64,000 nt of DNA. Origin: an uncultured Bacteroidales bacterium (GTDB taxonomy: Bacteria; Bacteroidota; Bacteroidia; Bacteroidales; Bacteroidaceae). The position numbers were made by a program, and so were the translations under genes. Under the pieces are notes generated by a model that saw only the letters and a program-made list of their open reading frames with translations, made no database searches and was not told the DNA's origin. Of the stretch, positions 57,299 to 64,000 are shown in pieces. The first letter of the stretch is position 1. The number at the start of each line of letters is the position of its first letter. The DNA lies in the NCBI GenBank assembly GCA_902763865.1, contig CACWTR010000009.1, positions 1 to 64,000 on the forward strand, in the 5' to 3' direction.

Positions 57299-57386
57299 CT
57301 TTTCTGTCTTTGGTGGTTAGTGGTTGGAGGTTAGTGGTCAGAGGAATGCGTGGAATGTTGGCTTGGGCTTATGTATCCTCTAACCT

Positions 57387-58604
57387 CTAACTCTTAACCT
57401 CTACCCCTTCGGTCTTTCCGGGATAAGCCTCGAGTGCCTTTCTTAAGACAAACAAGGCGCGGTTGAGGTCTTCCTTCTTCAGAACGTAGGCCAGGCGGAC
57501 TTCGTTCTTGCCTATGCCGGGAGTGGTGTAGAAGCCGGCAGCAGGGGCGAGCATGACGGTCTCGCCCTCGTAGTTGAAGTCACTCAGGCACCATGCACAG
57601 AACTTTTCTGCATCATCGACCGGAAGCTTTGCCACAGTATAGAACGCACCCATCGGGATGGGACTATAGACGCCGGGGATGCGGTTCAGCCCGTCGATGA
57701 GGCACTTGCGCCGTTCTACGTATTCGTCATAGACTTCCCTGCCGTACTCTTCGGGCTCGTCGAGGCTGGCTTCGGCTGCAATCTGGCCGATGAGTGGCGG
57801 ACTGAGACGTGCCTGACAGAACTTCATGACGGCCTTCCTGACTTCCGGGTTCTTGGTGATGAGCGCGCCGATGCGGATGCCGCATTCGCTGTAGCGCTTG
57901 CTGACACTGTCGATGAGCACTACGTTGTTCTCGATGCCCTCGAGGTGACAGGCACTGATGTAGGGGCTGCCCGTATAGATGAACTCGCGATAGACTTCGT
58001 CGCTGAAGAGGTAGAGGTCGTATTTCTTGACGAGGTCACGTATCTGATTCATTTCGCGGCGCGTGTAGAGATAACCTGTCGGGTTGTTGGGGTTGCAGAT
58101 GAGGATGGCACGTGTCCGCTCGTTGATGAGTTCCTCGAACTTTTCTACCTTGGGCAACGAGAAACCCTCGTCGATGGTTGTCGTGATGGTGCGTATGACG
58201 GCACCGGCGGAGATGGCAAACGCCATGTAGTTGGCATAGGCAGGTTCGGGCACGATGATTTCGTCGCCCGGGTTCAGGCAGGCCAGGAAGGAGAAGAGCA
58301 CGGCCTCGCTGCCGCCGCTGGTGATGATGATGTCGTCAGGCGTGAGGTTGATGTTATACTTTTGGTAGTAGCCCACCAGCTTCTTGCGATAGCTCAGGTA
58401 GCCTTGGCTGGGGCTGTACTCGAGGATGGTGCGGTCGATGTTCCTGATGGCGTCGATGGCCGCCTTGGGCGTAGGCAGGTCGGGCTGACCGATATTCAGG
58501 TGATAGACATGAATTCCCCTGTCCTTCGCTGCATAAGCCAGCGGAGCCAGCTTGCGAATAGGCGACTCCGGCATCTCTACACCTCGTACGGAAATCTGTG
58601 GCAT
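57387..58604 (-). CDS. Class I PLP-dependent aminotransferase (aspartate aminotransferase-like)
   Basis: A 405-residue fold-type I aminotransferase. It shows YHLNIGQPDLPTP, the SGGSEAVLFSF PLP-phosphate region, ILICNPNNPTGYLYTRREM, FSDEVYREF (Asp to the PLP ring) and the Schiff-base Lys in IDSVSKRYSECGIRIGAL. The C-terminal Arg is in KNEVRLAYVL. It probably uses glutamate/2-oxoglutarate with aspartate or another amino acid. A good promoter lies at 58656-58687. It appears monocistronic. Confidence 0.9.
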   Translation of the reverse strand: MPQISVRGVEMPESPIRKLAPLAYAAKDRGIHVYHLNIGQPDLPTPKAAIDAIRNIDRTILEYSPSQGYLSYRKKLVGYYQKYNINLTPDDIIITSGGSEAVLFSFLACLNPGDEIIVPEPAYANYMAFAISAGAVIRTITTTIDEGFSLPKVEKFEELINERTRAILICNPNNPTGYLYTRREMNQIRDLVKKYDLYLFSDEVYREFIYTGSPYISACHLEGIENNVVLIDSVSKRYSECGIRIGALITKNPEVRKAVMKFCQARLSPPLIGQIAAEASLDEPEEYGREVYDEYVERRKCLIDGLNRIPGVYSPIPMGAFYTVAKLPVDDAEKFCAWCLSDFNYEGETVMLAPAAGFYTTPGIGKNEVRLAYVLKKEDLNRALFVLRKALEAYPGKTEGVEVKS

Positions 58605-58655
58605 AACAATATTTACTATTTGACGATTTATTATTTACCATTACAAATTCGCGTG

Positions 58656-58687
58656 CAAAGGTACGAATAAGCGAGCACAATACAAAA
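58656..58687 (-). promoter_or_regulatory. Promoter for the aminotransferase gene
   Basis: Minus strand TTTTG (58687-58683), 19 nt spacer, TACCTTTG (58663-58656), 52 nt before the start codon. Confidence 0.8.
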
Positions 58688-58855
58688 GAAGAACCAAAGT
58701 TTTTCTTTTTATTGTCGAGCGGAAGTACTTTCTTGCGCTCCGTTGGTGTTCATGTCAAAGGTAAAAGGATTTCTAATTCTTCTCATATCCCTCTCTATTA
58801 CTTCTCATCTTCCCCTCTAATCTTTCTACCTTCCCGCTCTATAGCCTCTCCAATA

Positions 58856-58944
58856 CTTATTCGGTGTTTCTTCGGTACTTATTCGGTACTTGTTCGGTCA
58901 AACACCGAACAAGTACCGAACAGATACCGAACAAGTACCGAACA
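58856..58944. repeat. 11-bp-period TTCGGTACTTG / ACCGAACAAGT inverted array
   Basis: Units of TTCGGTACTTA and TTCGGTACTTG run to 58898. After a 5-nt loop the inverse units ACCGAACAAGT, ACCGAACAGAT, ACCGAACAAGT and ACCGAACAG start at 58904, 58915, 58926 and 58937, 11 bp apart. The inner stem 58882-58898/58904-58920 is a perfect 17 bp. The array is in the 516-bp divergent gap 58605-59120, which otherwise holds two promoters. Confidence 0.8.
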
Positions 58945-59057
58945 GAAATTGGAGCAACTACAGAGGGGGTCATGCGAGGCTTTGGAGTTATATTTGAGCA
59001 GAAGATGATAGAAATATGAGGGGAATATGAGAGGAATATGAGAATTTCCCACCATCT

Positions 59058-59089
59058 CTTGCAGGTAAGGGAGGTTTTTCGTACCTTTG
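59058..59089 (+). promoter_or_regulatory. Promoter for the FISUMP protein gene
   Basis: CTTG at 59058-59061, 20 nt spacer, TACCTTTG at 59082-59089, 31 nt before the start codon. Confidence 0.75.
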
Positions 59090-59120
59090 CCCTCGATAAT
59101 ACTTCAATAAACCTAATATT

Positions 59121-60776
59121 ATGCGAAAACGATTCATTTCTCTTGCTCTGTTACTGTTCTCGTTGGTGGCAGGGGCACAGAAGATGGTGGTTCACATGAC
59201 GAGCAACCAAACTATCGAGTTCGATGCCATGCAGTTGGACAGCATCACGTTCGTTGACGTTGACAATCCGGGCACTGACCCAGGCACCGACCCTTCGGTG
59301 ACGGGTGATGCCATCAACATTACCAATAAGTCTGCAACCCTTGTGGGCTATGCTACCAGTATTCGCGACAATCTTTCTACAGACCTTCGCGTCGGCTTCA
59401 TCTATTGTCTCGAAGGCACGCCTAACAAAAGCAATGGTACGCAGGTTGATGTGGCTACTACCAATGTTGCAGAAGATGGCCGGTATACTAAGACAATCGC
59501 CAATCTTCAGTCCGACGCCACATATTACTATCGCTCATTTGTCTATCAGAGCGGTATCTGGTTTTATGGTAAGGTAAAATCCTTTACGACAAAAGGTATC
59601 GAAGTGAGTTTTACGACCGGTGAAGCAACTGCCATCACCTGTTTCAGCGCCAAAGTGTCGGGCAGCGTGGCAGTACAGTTCTCTTACTCAAGCCTTTCAT
59701 ACGGTATTTGTTATGGCACAGGCATAGAGCCTACTACAAGCGACAATACGATGTCTGCTTCCACTAATAGTTTTACCCTGCAGCTGCGTAAGCTGACAGG
59801 CGGTACATCCTATTACTATCGCCCTTATGCCATTGTGGACGGTCAGACACGTTATGGTACAGTACGCACCTTCCGCACACTTGATGACAATGTGGTAGAG
59901 ACTGGAAATATCGATAAAAAAACACTTACCGTTACTTCACACCTTACCATTGGCGGTGGAGCTTATAGTTCTCTTGTCCTTGGCGTATGTTATGCTAAGA
60001 CAGAGATTCCAACTATCAATGATATGACTGTCACTACCAACGAGGTTGACGATGACAACAATTATATGGTTCAATTGATATCCCCCGGATTTGGTACCAT
60101 CTATTACCGCTCTTATATTCTTATTGATGGTATTCCTCACTATGGCGTGGTGAAGAGTGTTGAAGTTACCCATGGCATTACTAATGGTTACGAATGGGTT
60201 GATCTTGGTTTGCCAAGTGGAACATTATGGGCAACCTGTAATGTTGGTGCCAATAAGCCAGAGGAGTACGGTGACTATTTTGCTTGGGGTGAGACGCAGC
60301 CTAAGAGTAAATACAACAAGAGCACCTACAAATACTGCAACGAATCTAATAACAATATGACTAAATACTGCACAAGCAGTGATTACGGTATAGTAGATAA
60401 CAAGACAGAACTTGAACCTGCCGACGATGCCGCAACTGCTAACTGGGGAACTAGCTGGCAGATGCCGAGCAAGGCTCAACAACAAGAACTGATCAACAGC
60501 AATTATACCACCACAACATGGACCACACAAAACGGTGTCTACGGCCGTAAGATAACCAGCAAAAGCAATGGTAATTCCATTTTCTTGCCTGCTGCGGGCT
60601 ATTGCGCCGGTACGTCACTCTACCACGCTGGCTCCTTCGGCGGCTATTGGTCGCGTTCACTCCGTACGATCTGCTCCGACGACGGACACCAACTGTACTT
60701 CGATTCCAGTAATTTCGACACGGGCCGCTTCGACCGCCCCTGTGGCCTAAGTGTCCGGCCTGTGCGTGTTCCTTGA
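59121..60776 (+). CDS. Exported Fn3-like / FISUMP-domain surface protein, candidate diversified protein
   Basis: A 551-residue protein with a signal peptide (1-20). Three Fn3-like repeats, each about 95 residues, end in YYYRSFVYQSG..YGKVKSF, YYYRPYAIVDG..YGTVRTF and IYYRSYILIDG..YGVVKSV. A C-terminal FISUMP-type domain (about 353-551) starts EWVDLGLPSGTLWATCNVGA. The last 58 codons differ from the rest: they are GC-rich, mostly NNC, and lack the AAC codons frequent upstream, as in variable regions of diversity-generating retroelements. The first two-thirds is AT-richer than neighbouring genes, suggesting transfer. Probably a surface ligand-binding or adhesion protein. Confidence 0.8.
   Translation: MRKRFISLALLLFSLVAGAQKMVVHMTSNQTIEFDAMQLDSITFVDVDNPGTDPGTDPSVTGDAINITNKSATLVGYATSIRDNLSTDLRVGFIYCLEGTPNKSNGTQVDVATTNVAEDGRYTKTIANLQSDATYYYRSFVYQSGIWFYGKVKSFTTKGIEVSFTTGEATAITCFSAKVSGSVAVQFSYSSLSYGICYGTGIEPTTSDNTMSASTNSFTLQLRKLTGGTSYYYRPYAIVDGQTRYGTVRTFRTLDDNVVETGNIDKKTLTVTSHLTIGGGAYSSLVLGVCYAKTEIPTINDMTVTTNEVDDDNNYMVQLISPGFGTIYYRSYILIDGIPHYGVVKSVEVTHGITNGYEWVDLGLPSGTLWATCNVGANKPEEYGDYFAWGETQPKSKYNKSTYKYCNESNNNMTKYCTSSDYGIVDNKTELEPADDAATANWGTSWQMPSKAQQQELINSNYTTTTWTTQNGVYGRKITSKSNGNSIFLPAAGYCAGTSLYHAGSFGGYWSRSLRTICSDDGHQLYFDSSNFDTGRFDRPCGLSVRPVRVP
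60600..60776 (+). other. Candidate diversity-generating retroelement variable region
   Basis: Between codons starting at 60603 and 60738, 28 of 46 end in C. These fall at positions where homologous domains usually have Asn (AAC): around TSL-xx-AGS-x-G-x-YWSRSL and before the conserved SVRPVRV end. Downstream, AGCCGAACA (60837-60845) and TGTTCGGCT (60863-60871) form a stem, in the position of the DNA hairpins known after such regions. No template repeat or reverse transcriptase is present in the window. Confidence 0.5.
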
Positions 60777-61012
60777 TGCTTTAGCAACTTCCGTCTGCGC
60801 CTGAGGCTTTAGCCGAAGAACAGAATAAAGTCCCTCAGCCGAACAAACCCCAATACATTTCATGTTCGGCTCTCCACCCTGCGTGAGGAGAACGCTAACC
60901 GCCGGATTTCCTGTTGTTGGAGTTCGGCGGTGGATAAGATATTAAATTATAAATTTGTGGGGCAGTTAAGACTATTTACTTTGGTTGAACACTGTAAATG
61001 GTATTTGCACGC

Positions 61013-61148
61013 CTATCGTAAGCCAAACTTCTTTTCGCGTTTATCTACGGTGGACATCCATTCTCGCTTGAGATTTAAGGTTGCCCGTAATGCGGCTTTA
61101 AACTCTGCGTCGGTAAATTGGCGAAAGTCTTTTTCCCCATATTTTCAT
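61013..61148 (-). pseudogene. Small gene remnant with apparent frameshift
   Basis: Downstream of a very good minus-strand promoter (61171-61203), ATG at 61148 begins MKIWGK and then leaves frame at a run of five A (plus-strand T at 61130-61134). If one A is removed the frame continues as DFRQFTDAEFKAALRATLNLKREW... for 44 residues to TAG at 61013. That segment looks like a charged helical protein, but no family was recognised. It may be a broken gene, a frameshifted gene, or chance. Apart from this and the stem after the FISUMP gene, 60777-61393 holds no other recognisable gene. Confidence 0.3.
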
Positions 61149-61170
61149 TTCGTTTGCACTAATCTGCGGG

Positions 61171-61203
61171 CAAAGGTACGCTTTTCCCACGATACTGCCA
61201 AAA
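61171..61203 (-). promoter_or_regulatory. Consensus promoter on the minus strand
   Basis: Minus strand TTTTG (61203-61199), 20 nt spacer, TACCTTTG (61178-61171). It points away from the AraC gene toward the possible small gene and the 3' end of the FISUMP gene. Confidence 0.7.
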
Positions 61204-61342
61204 GGATTCAGTGTGTTTTTTCTTATCTTTTTCTGGTGTTTGTTTTGTTTTAGTTGGTTATTGATTAATGGTTTTGGTTATTAGGTTTGAAGTTGTGGAA
61301 ATATTTTTCACTTTTCACTTTTCTTTTCTCACATTTTCTTCG

Positions 61343-61350
61343 TACTTTTG
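61343..61350 (+). promoter_or_regulatory. -7 element for the AraC-type regulator
   Basis: TACTTTTG matches TAnnTTTG, 43 nt before the ATG at 61394. The upstream region is a TTTTCACTTTTC run without a clear -33 box. Confidence 0.5.
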
Positions 61351-61393
61351 CAGCGGGAATATTCACCATTTACCTTTTCACCCTTATATCTTC

Positions 61394-62104
61394 ATGCAAC
61401 AACAGATTCTGCACCTCCTTTGCACAGCCGGAACGTGCCGGCTACATTTCTCTGGACGCGAGCATACACTCACGCCTGGCTGTTGCATGATAGCGATGGC
61501 AAGTCACGTGGGGCGCATCGAGCCTTCGGAGGACTGTCAGCTCTGCCAGCTCCTTCTGCCTGCCGAGCTGCAGGTGGACTGTATGCCCCACAGCAGTTAC
61601 GGCACTTGCGGTTGGTTGCATCTGTTCATGCACCCCATCTTCCAGTTGGACGGCGATGCACTTGCCATCCTTCGGCGCGACTTCGAGGACGTGGCTTTCC
61701 GCTCTGCTCATACGCCGGAGGCTTATCGTCAGGAAGCCGTCCTGCAAAGTATGCGCATACTCTACCTCGATGCTATGAACGCCCATGCCGCTCTCTTTGA
61801 GCACGAAGAAGTGTCGCAGCGGGCTGCCGACATCATGTCGCGCTTCATCCAAATGCTCGAGGGCGGCAGCTACCGCAAGCACAGAACAGTTGCTTATTAT
61901 GCACAGGAACTTTGCGTGACTCCCAAGCATCTTCACAAAATCTCGACGCAGGTGAGCGGTCGTACGCCAAGCTATTGGATCAGACAGTTCACTATGATGG
62001 AAATCAGACACTTGATGATGCACGGCAAGCTCACGGCAAAGGAGGTGGCAGGGAAGATGAACTTTGACAGCGTCTCGCATTTCAGTCGCTATATCAGCAG
62101 ATAA
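61394..62104 (+). CDS. AraC-family transcriptional regulator, C-terminally short
   Basis: A 236-residue regulator with an N-terminal cupin-like sensor (about 1-140) and a C-terminal AraC helix-turn-helix (about 150-236). The first HTH is VAYYAQELCVTPKHLHKISTQVSGRTPSYWIRQ and the second starts LTAKEVAGKMNFDSVSHFSRYIS. The protein stops there, about 15 residues short of the usual end. Shifting frame by one base after SRYIS gives ADKGKTGNTLRNLG, resembling the missing GkTPxeyR segment, so a 3' frameshift is possible. ATG at 61394 lies after the -7 box. The TonB receptor that follows is a likely target. Confidence 0.82.
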   Translation: MQQQILHLLCTAGTCRLHFSGREHTLTPGCCMIAMASHVGRIEPSEDCQLCQLLLPAELQVDCMPHSSYGTCGWLHLFMHPIFQLDGDALAILRRDFEDVAFRSAHTPEAYRQEAVLQSMRILYLDAMNAHAALFEHEEVSQRAADIMSRFIQMLEGGSYRKHRTVAYYAQELCVTPKHLHKISTQVSGRTPSYWIRQFTMMEIRHLMMHGKLTAKEVAGKMNFDSVSHFSRYISR

Positions 62105-62162
62105 AGGAAAAACAGGTAACACTCTGCGAAATCTGGGTTCGTGTGCATACAAACATTATTCA

Positions 62163-62170
62163 TAACTTTG
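62163..62170 (+). promoter_or_regulatory. -7 element for the TonB-dependent receptor
   Basis: TAACTTTG matches TAnnTTTG, 38 nt before the chosen start. The -33 region (about 62137-62142, TTCGTG) is weak, which suits a gene needing an activator such as the adjacent AraC protein. Confidence 0.5.
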
Positions 62171-62208
62171 CAGCGCGATTATTAACACAGAAAATGGATT
62201 GCAGAGTT

Positions 62209-64000
62209 ATGAGAATTCGTACATTATTGTTTGTGGGAGCCGGCGCCGCTGCTCTCTCTATTCATGCAGAAGAAACGCTTCGCGACACGACGCGAATGGA
62301 CGAAGTGGTCGTTACCGGCACACGCGATGCTACCGACGTACGCTATTTGCCCCTGACCGTGACCAGTATCACAAACGAGACACTCAACGAGAATTATCGC
62401 AGCTCCGTCATTCCGACGGTCGTAGAGCAGACGCCGGGCCTCTTTGCTACGAGCCGGGGCGTGCTGGGCTACGGTGTCAGCACCGGCGCAGCCGGAAACA
62501 TGATGGTGCGTGGCGTGGGCAGTGGCGCTCAGTTGCTTGTCCTGATAGACGGGCAGCCGCAATATGCCGGCCTCATGGGACATCCTATTCCTGATATCTA
62601 TCAGACCATGATGGCCGAGAGGGTGGAGGTGGTTCGCGGACCAGCCAGCCTGCTGTACGGCAGCAATGCTATGGGCGGAGTGGTGAACATCATTACGCAC
62701 CAGATGGAGCAAGACGGCATCCGGACCAACGTCCGCTTGCAGGGCGGCAGCTACGGAACCTTTCAGGCCGACGGCGTGAACCGCTACCGCATGGGCCGGT
62801 TCAGCAGCATCGTGGGAGCCCAATACCAGCGCACCGACGGACACAGGCCCAACAGCGCCTTCGAGCAGTTCGGCGGCTATGCCAAGGTGGGCTACGAGTT
62901 CTCCGACAACTGGAAAGCCGTCTTCGATGCCAATGTGACCCATTTCAATGCCAGCAACCCCGGCCCTGTCGCAGCTCCCTTGCTCGACAACGATTCCCGA
63001 ATAACGCGCGGCCTGGCAAGTGTCAGCCTGAGCAACAACTACCGGAATACGAGCGGTACGCTGCGTGCCTACATCGACTGGGGACATCATCGTATCGACG
63101 ACGGCTACAACATCGGCGGCACGCCAAGGACAGCACTCTACAAGCACGACGACTACATTGCCGGCATCTCGTGGTATCAGAGCGCCCATTTCTTCAAGGG
63201 CAATACCGTGACTGTCGGCCTTGACTGGCAGCACTTTGGCGGCAGTGCCTGGAATGCTGACAAGCAGACCGGCCAGAAGACATACCTTGTCAAGGATGCT
63301 GAGGGCAACATTGTAGAGAGCCAGCATGCCGACGAGGTGGGGACGTATGTCGATTTCCGTCAGGATATATGGAAGTGGCTCACCGTCGATGCCGGCCTGC
63401 GTGTCGATTGGCATTCTGTCGTAGGCACAGAACTTGTGCCTCAAGGCGGCCTCTCCTTCCACCTGACCCGCGATGCCGACATCAAGGCACTCGTGAGCAA
63501 GGGCTTCCGCAACCCCGTCATCCGCGATATGTACATGTTCCCGCCTGCCACCACCGACCTCAAGCCCGAGCGCATGATGAACTACGAGCTGGCCTACACG
63601 CAACGCATTGCGGGGAAAGCTCACGTCGGGGTGAACCTCTTCTACATCAAGGGAGAGAACCTCATCAACACGGTCCGTGTAGGTGGACGTCCGCGCAACG
63701 TGAACACCGGCGACTTCGAGAACTGGGGCTTGGAGCTTTCTGCCGACTATGCTATCAACAGCCGTTGGAGCTTGAACGGCAATTACTCCTTCCTGCGCAT
63801 GAGGACACCGATTACCGGCGCTCCCGAGGGCAAGCTCTACATAGGCGGCAAGTACCAGGACAGGAAGTGGACTGTCACGGCTGGCCTGCAGAACATCAGT
63901 GGCCTCTACATCGCAGCGGGAGACAATCCGCAGAAGGAGAACTTCACCCTGCTGAATGCTTCTGTCAGCTACAAGGTGCTTCGCTGGCTGTCCGTTTTTG
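62209..64000 (+). CDS. TonB-dependent outer-membrane receptor, partial (runs off right edge)
   Basis: The frame is open from ATG at 62209 (or in-frame ATG at 62194) to the window end, giving 597 residues without a stop. There is a signal peptide (about 1-20), a TonB-box-like MDEVVVTGTR, and a plug domain with QTPGLFATSRG, NMMVRGVGSGAQLLVLIDGQP and ERVEVVRGPASLLYGSNAMGGVVNIIT. The beta-barrel follows, including KGFRNPVIRDMYMFPPATTDLKPERMMNYELAY. The plug lacks the SusC-type N-terminal extension, so it resembles siderophore, cobalamin or metal receptors more than a glycan SusC. Roughly 80-100 residues of the barrel should lie beyond the edge. Confidence 0.92.
   Translation, partial: MRIRTLLFVGAGAAALSIHAEETLRDTTRMDEVVVTGTRDATDVRYLPLTVTSITNETLNENYRSSVIPTVVEQTPGLFATSRGVLGYGVSTGAAGNMMVRGVGSGAQLLVLIDGQPQYAGLMGHPIPDIYQTMMAERVEVVRGPASLLYGSNAMGGVVNIITHQMEQDGIRTNVRLQGGSYGTFQADGVNRYRMGRFSSIVGAQYQRTDGHRPNSAFEQFGGYAKVGYEFSDNWKAVFDANVTHFNASNPGPVAAPLLDNDSRITRGLASVSLSNNYRNTSGTLRAYIDWGHHRIDDGYNIGGTPRTALYKHDDYIAGISWYQSAHFFKGNTVTVGLDWQHFGGSAWNADKQTGQKTYLVKDAEGNIVESQHADEVGTYVDFRQDIWKWLTVDAGLRVDWHSVVGTELVPQGGLSFHLTRDADIKALVSKGFRNPVIRDMYMFPPATTDLKPERMMNYELAYTQRIAGKAHVGVNLFYIKGENLINTVRVGGRPRNVNTGDFENWGLELSADYAINSRWSLNGNYSFLRMRTPITGAPEGKLYIGGKYQDRKWTVTAGLQNISGLYIAAGDNPQKENFTLLNASVSYKVLRWLSVF

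Noticed and set aside
60930..61253. 107-codon plus-strand frame downstream of the FISUMP gene
   Set aside because: No signal, domain or suitable promoter. It spans the minus-strand promoter at 61171-61203, and the opposite strand gives the more protein-like sequence.
62224..63624. 466-codon minus-strand open frame
   Set aside because: Antisense to the TonB-dependent receptor, which has signal peptide, plug and barrel motifs in the plus frame.

Overview
The window is chromosomal DNA of a Bacteroidota bacterium, most likely a Prevotellaceae-like member of the Bacteroidales. The reasons are promoters of the form TTTG-N19/20-TAnnTTTG, weak ribosome binding sites, a complete type IX secretion core (porP, gldK, gldL, gldM, gldN), Bacteroidetes-only families (putative porin, DUF3098, DUF6078), a fused DAHP synthase/chorismate mutase, and a groEL ending in a GGM-rich tail. 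No rRNA, tRNA, CRISPR array or intact transposase was seen.

Layout. 0-17.1 kb is a minus-strand block: an ECF sigma factor with a membrane partner, a Gfo/Idh oxidoreductase, an outer-membrane porin, a large GH2 beta-galactosidase, a DUF6078 protein, a three-gene set that fits L-galactose oxidation to D-tagaturonate, and a GH31/GH43-esterase pair. 17.2-23.3 kb is a plus-strand housekeeping run (miaB, ftsX, DUF3098, uppP, truB, queA, folK). A ribose-type permease and a ribokinase follow on the minus strand, then rpsO and a YfhO-like membrane protein. 28.5-29.1 kb is a cluster of intergenic repeats, including a 302-bp element with perfect 26-bp terminal inverted repeats. groES-groEL and a secreted GH128-like glycosidase come next. 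34.8-41.1 kb is the type IX secretion operon. After glyS and an FKBP lipoprotein, 44.7-48.9 kb is a minus-strand Phe/Tyr biosynthesis operon. 49.4-52.2 kb carries a GH25 lysozyme and two deoxynucleoside kinases. 52.3-58.6 kb holds outer-membrane and housekeeping genes. The right end has a FISUMP-domain surface protein, an AraC regulator and a TonB-dependent receptor cut by the window edge.

The strongest regulatory discovery is a complete ribosome-mediated attenuator in front of the Phe/Tyr operon. It has a promoter, an 18-codon leader peptide in which 10 of 18 residues are Phe or Tyr, an antiterminator segment just after the leader stop codon, and an intrinsic terminator with an eight-U tail 10 nt before pheA. 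The four operon genes (prephenate dehydratase, aminotransferase, DAHP synthase/chorismate mutase, prephenate dehydrogenase) make both amino acids, which matches the mixed Phe/Tyr leader.

Two further signals stand out. The 3' end of the FISUMP gene looks like the variable region of a diversity-generating retroelement target: NNC codons dominate, AAC is absent, and the end reads SVRPVRVP. No template or reverse transcriptase lies in the window. Intergenic DNA also carries a recurring architecture: short arrays with a fixed 21-22 bp (or 11 bp) period whose outer units are inverted, at six or more loci with unrelated sequences. Short 7-10 nt spacer repeats precede many start codons, and a few spacer-like repeats have invaded coding sequence in frame (GH2, YfhO, FolK).
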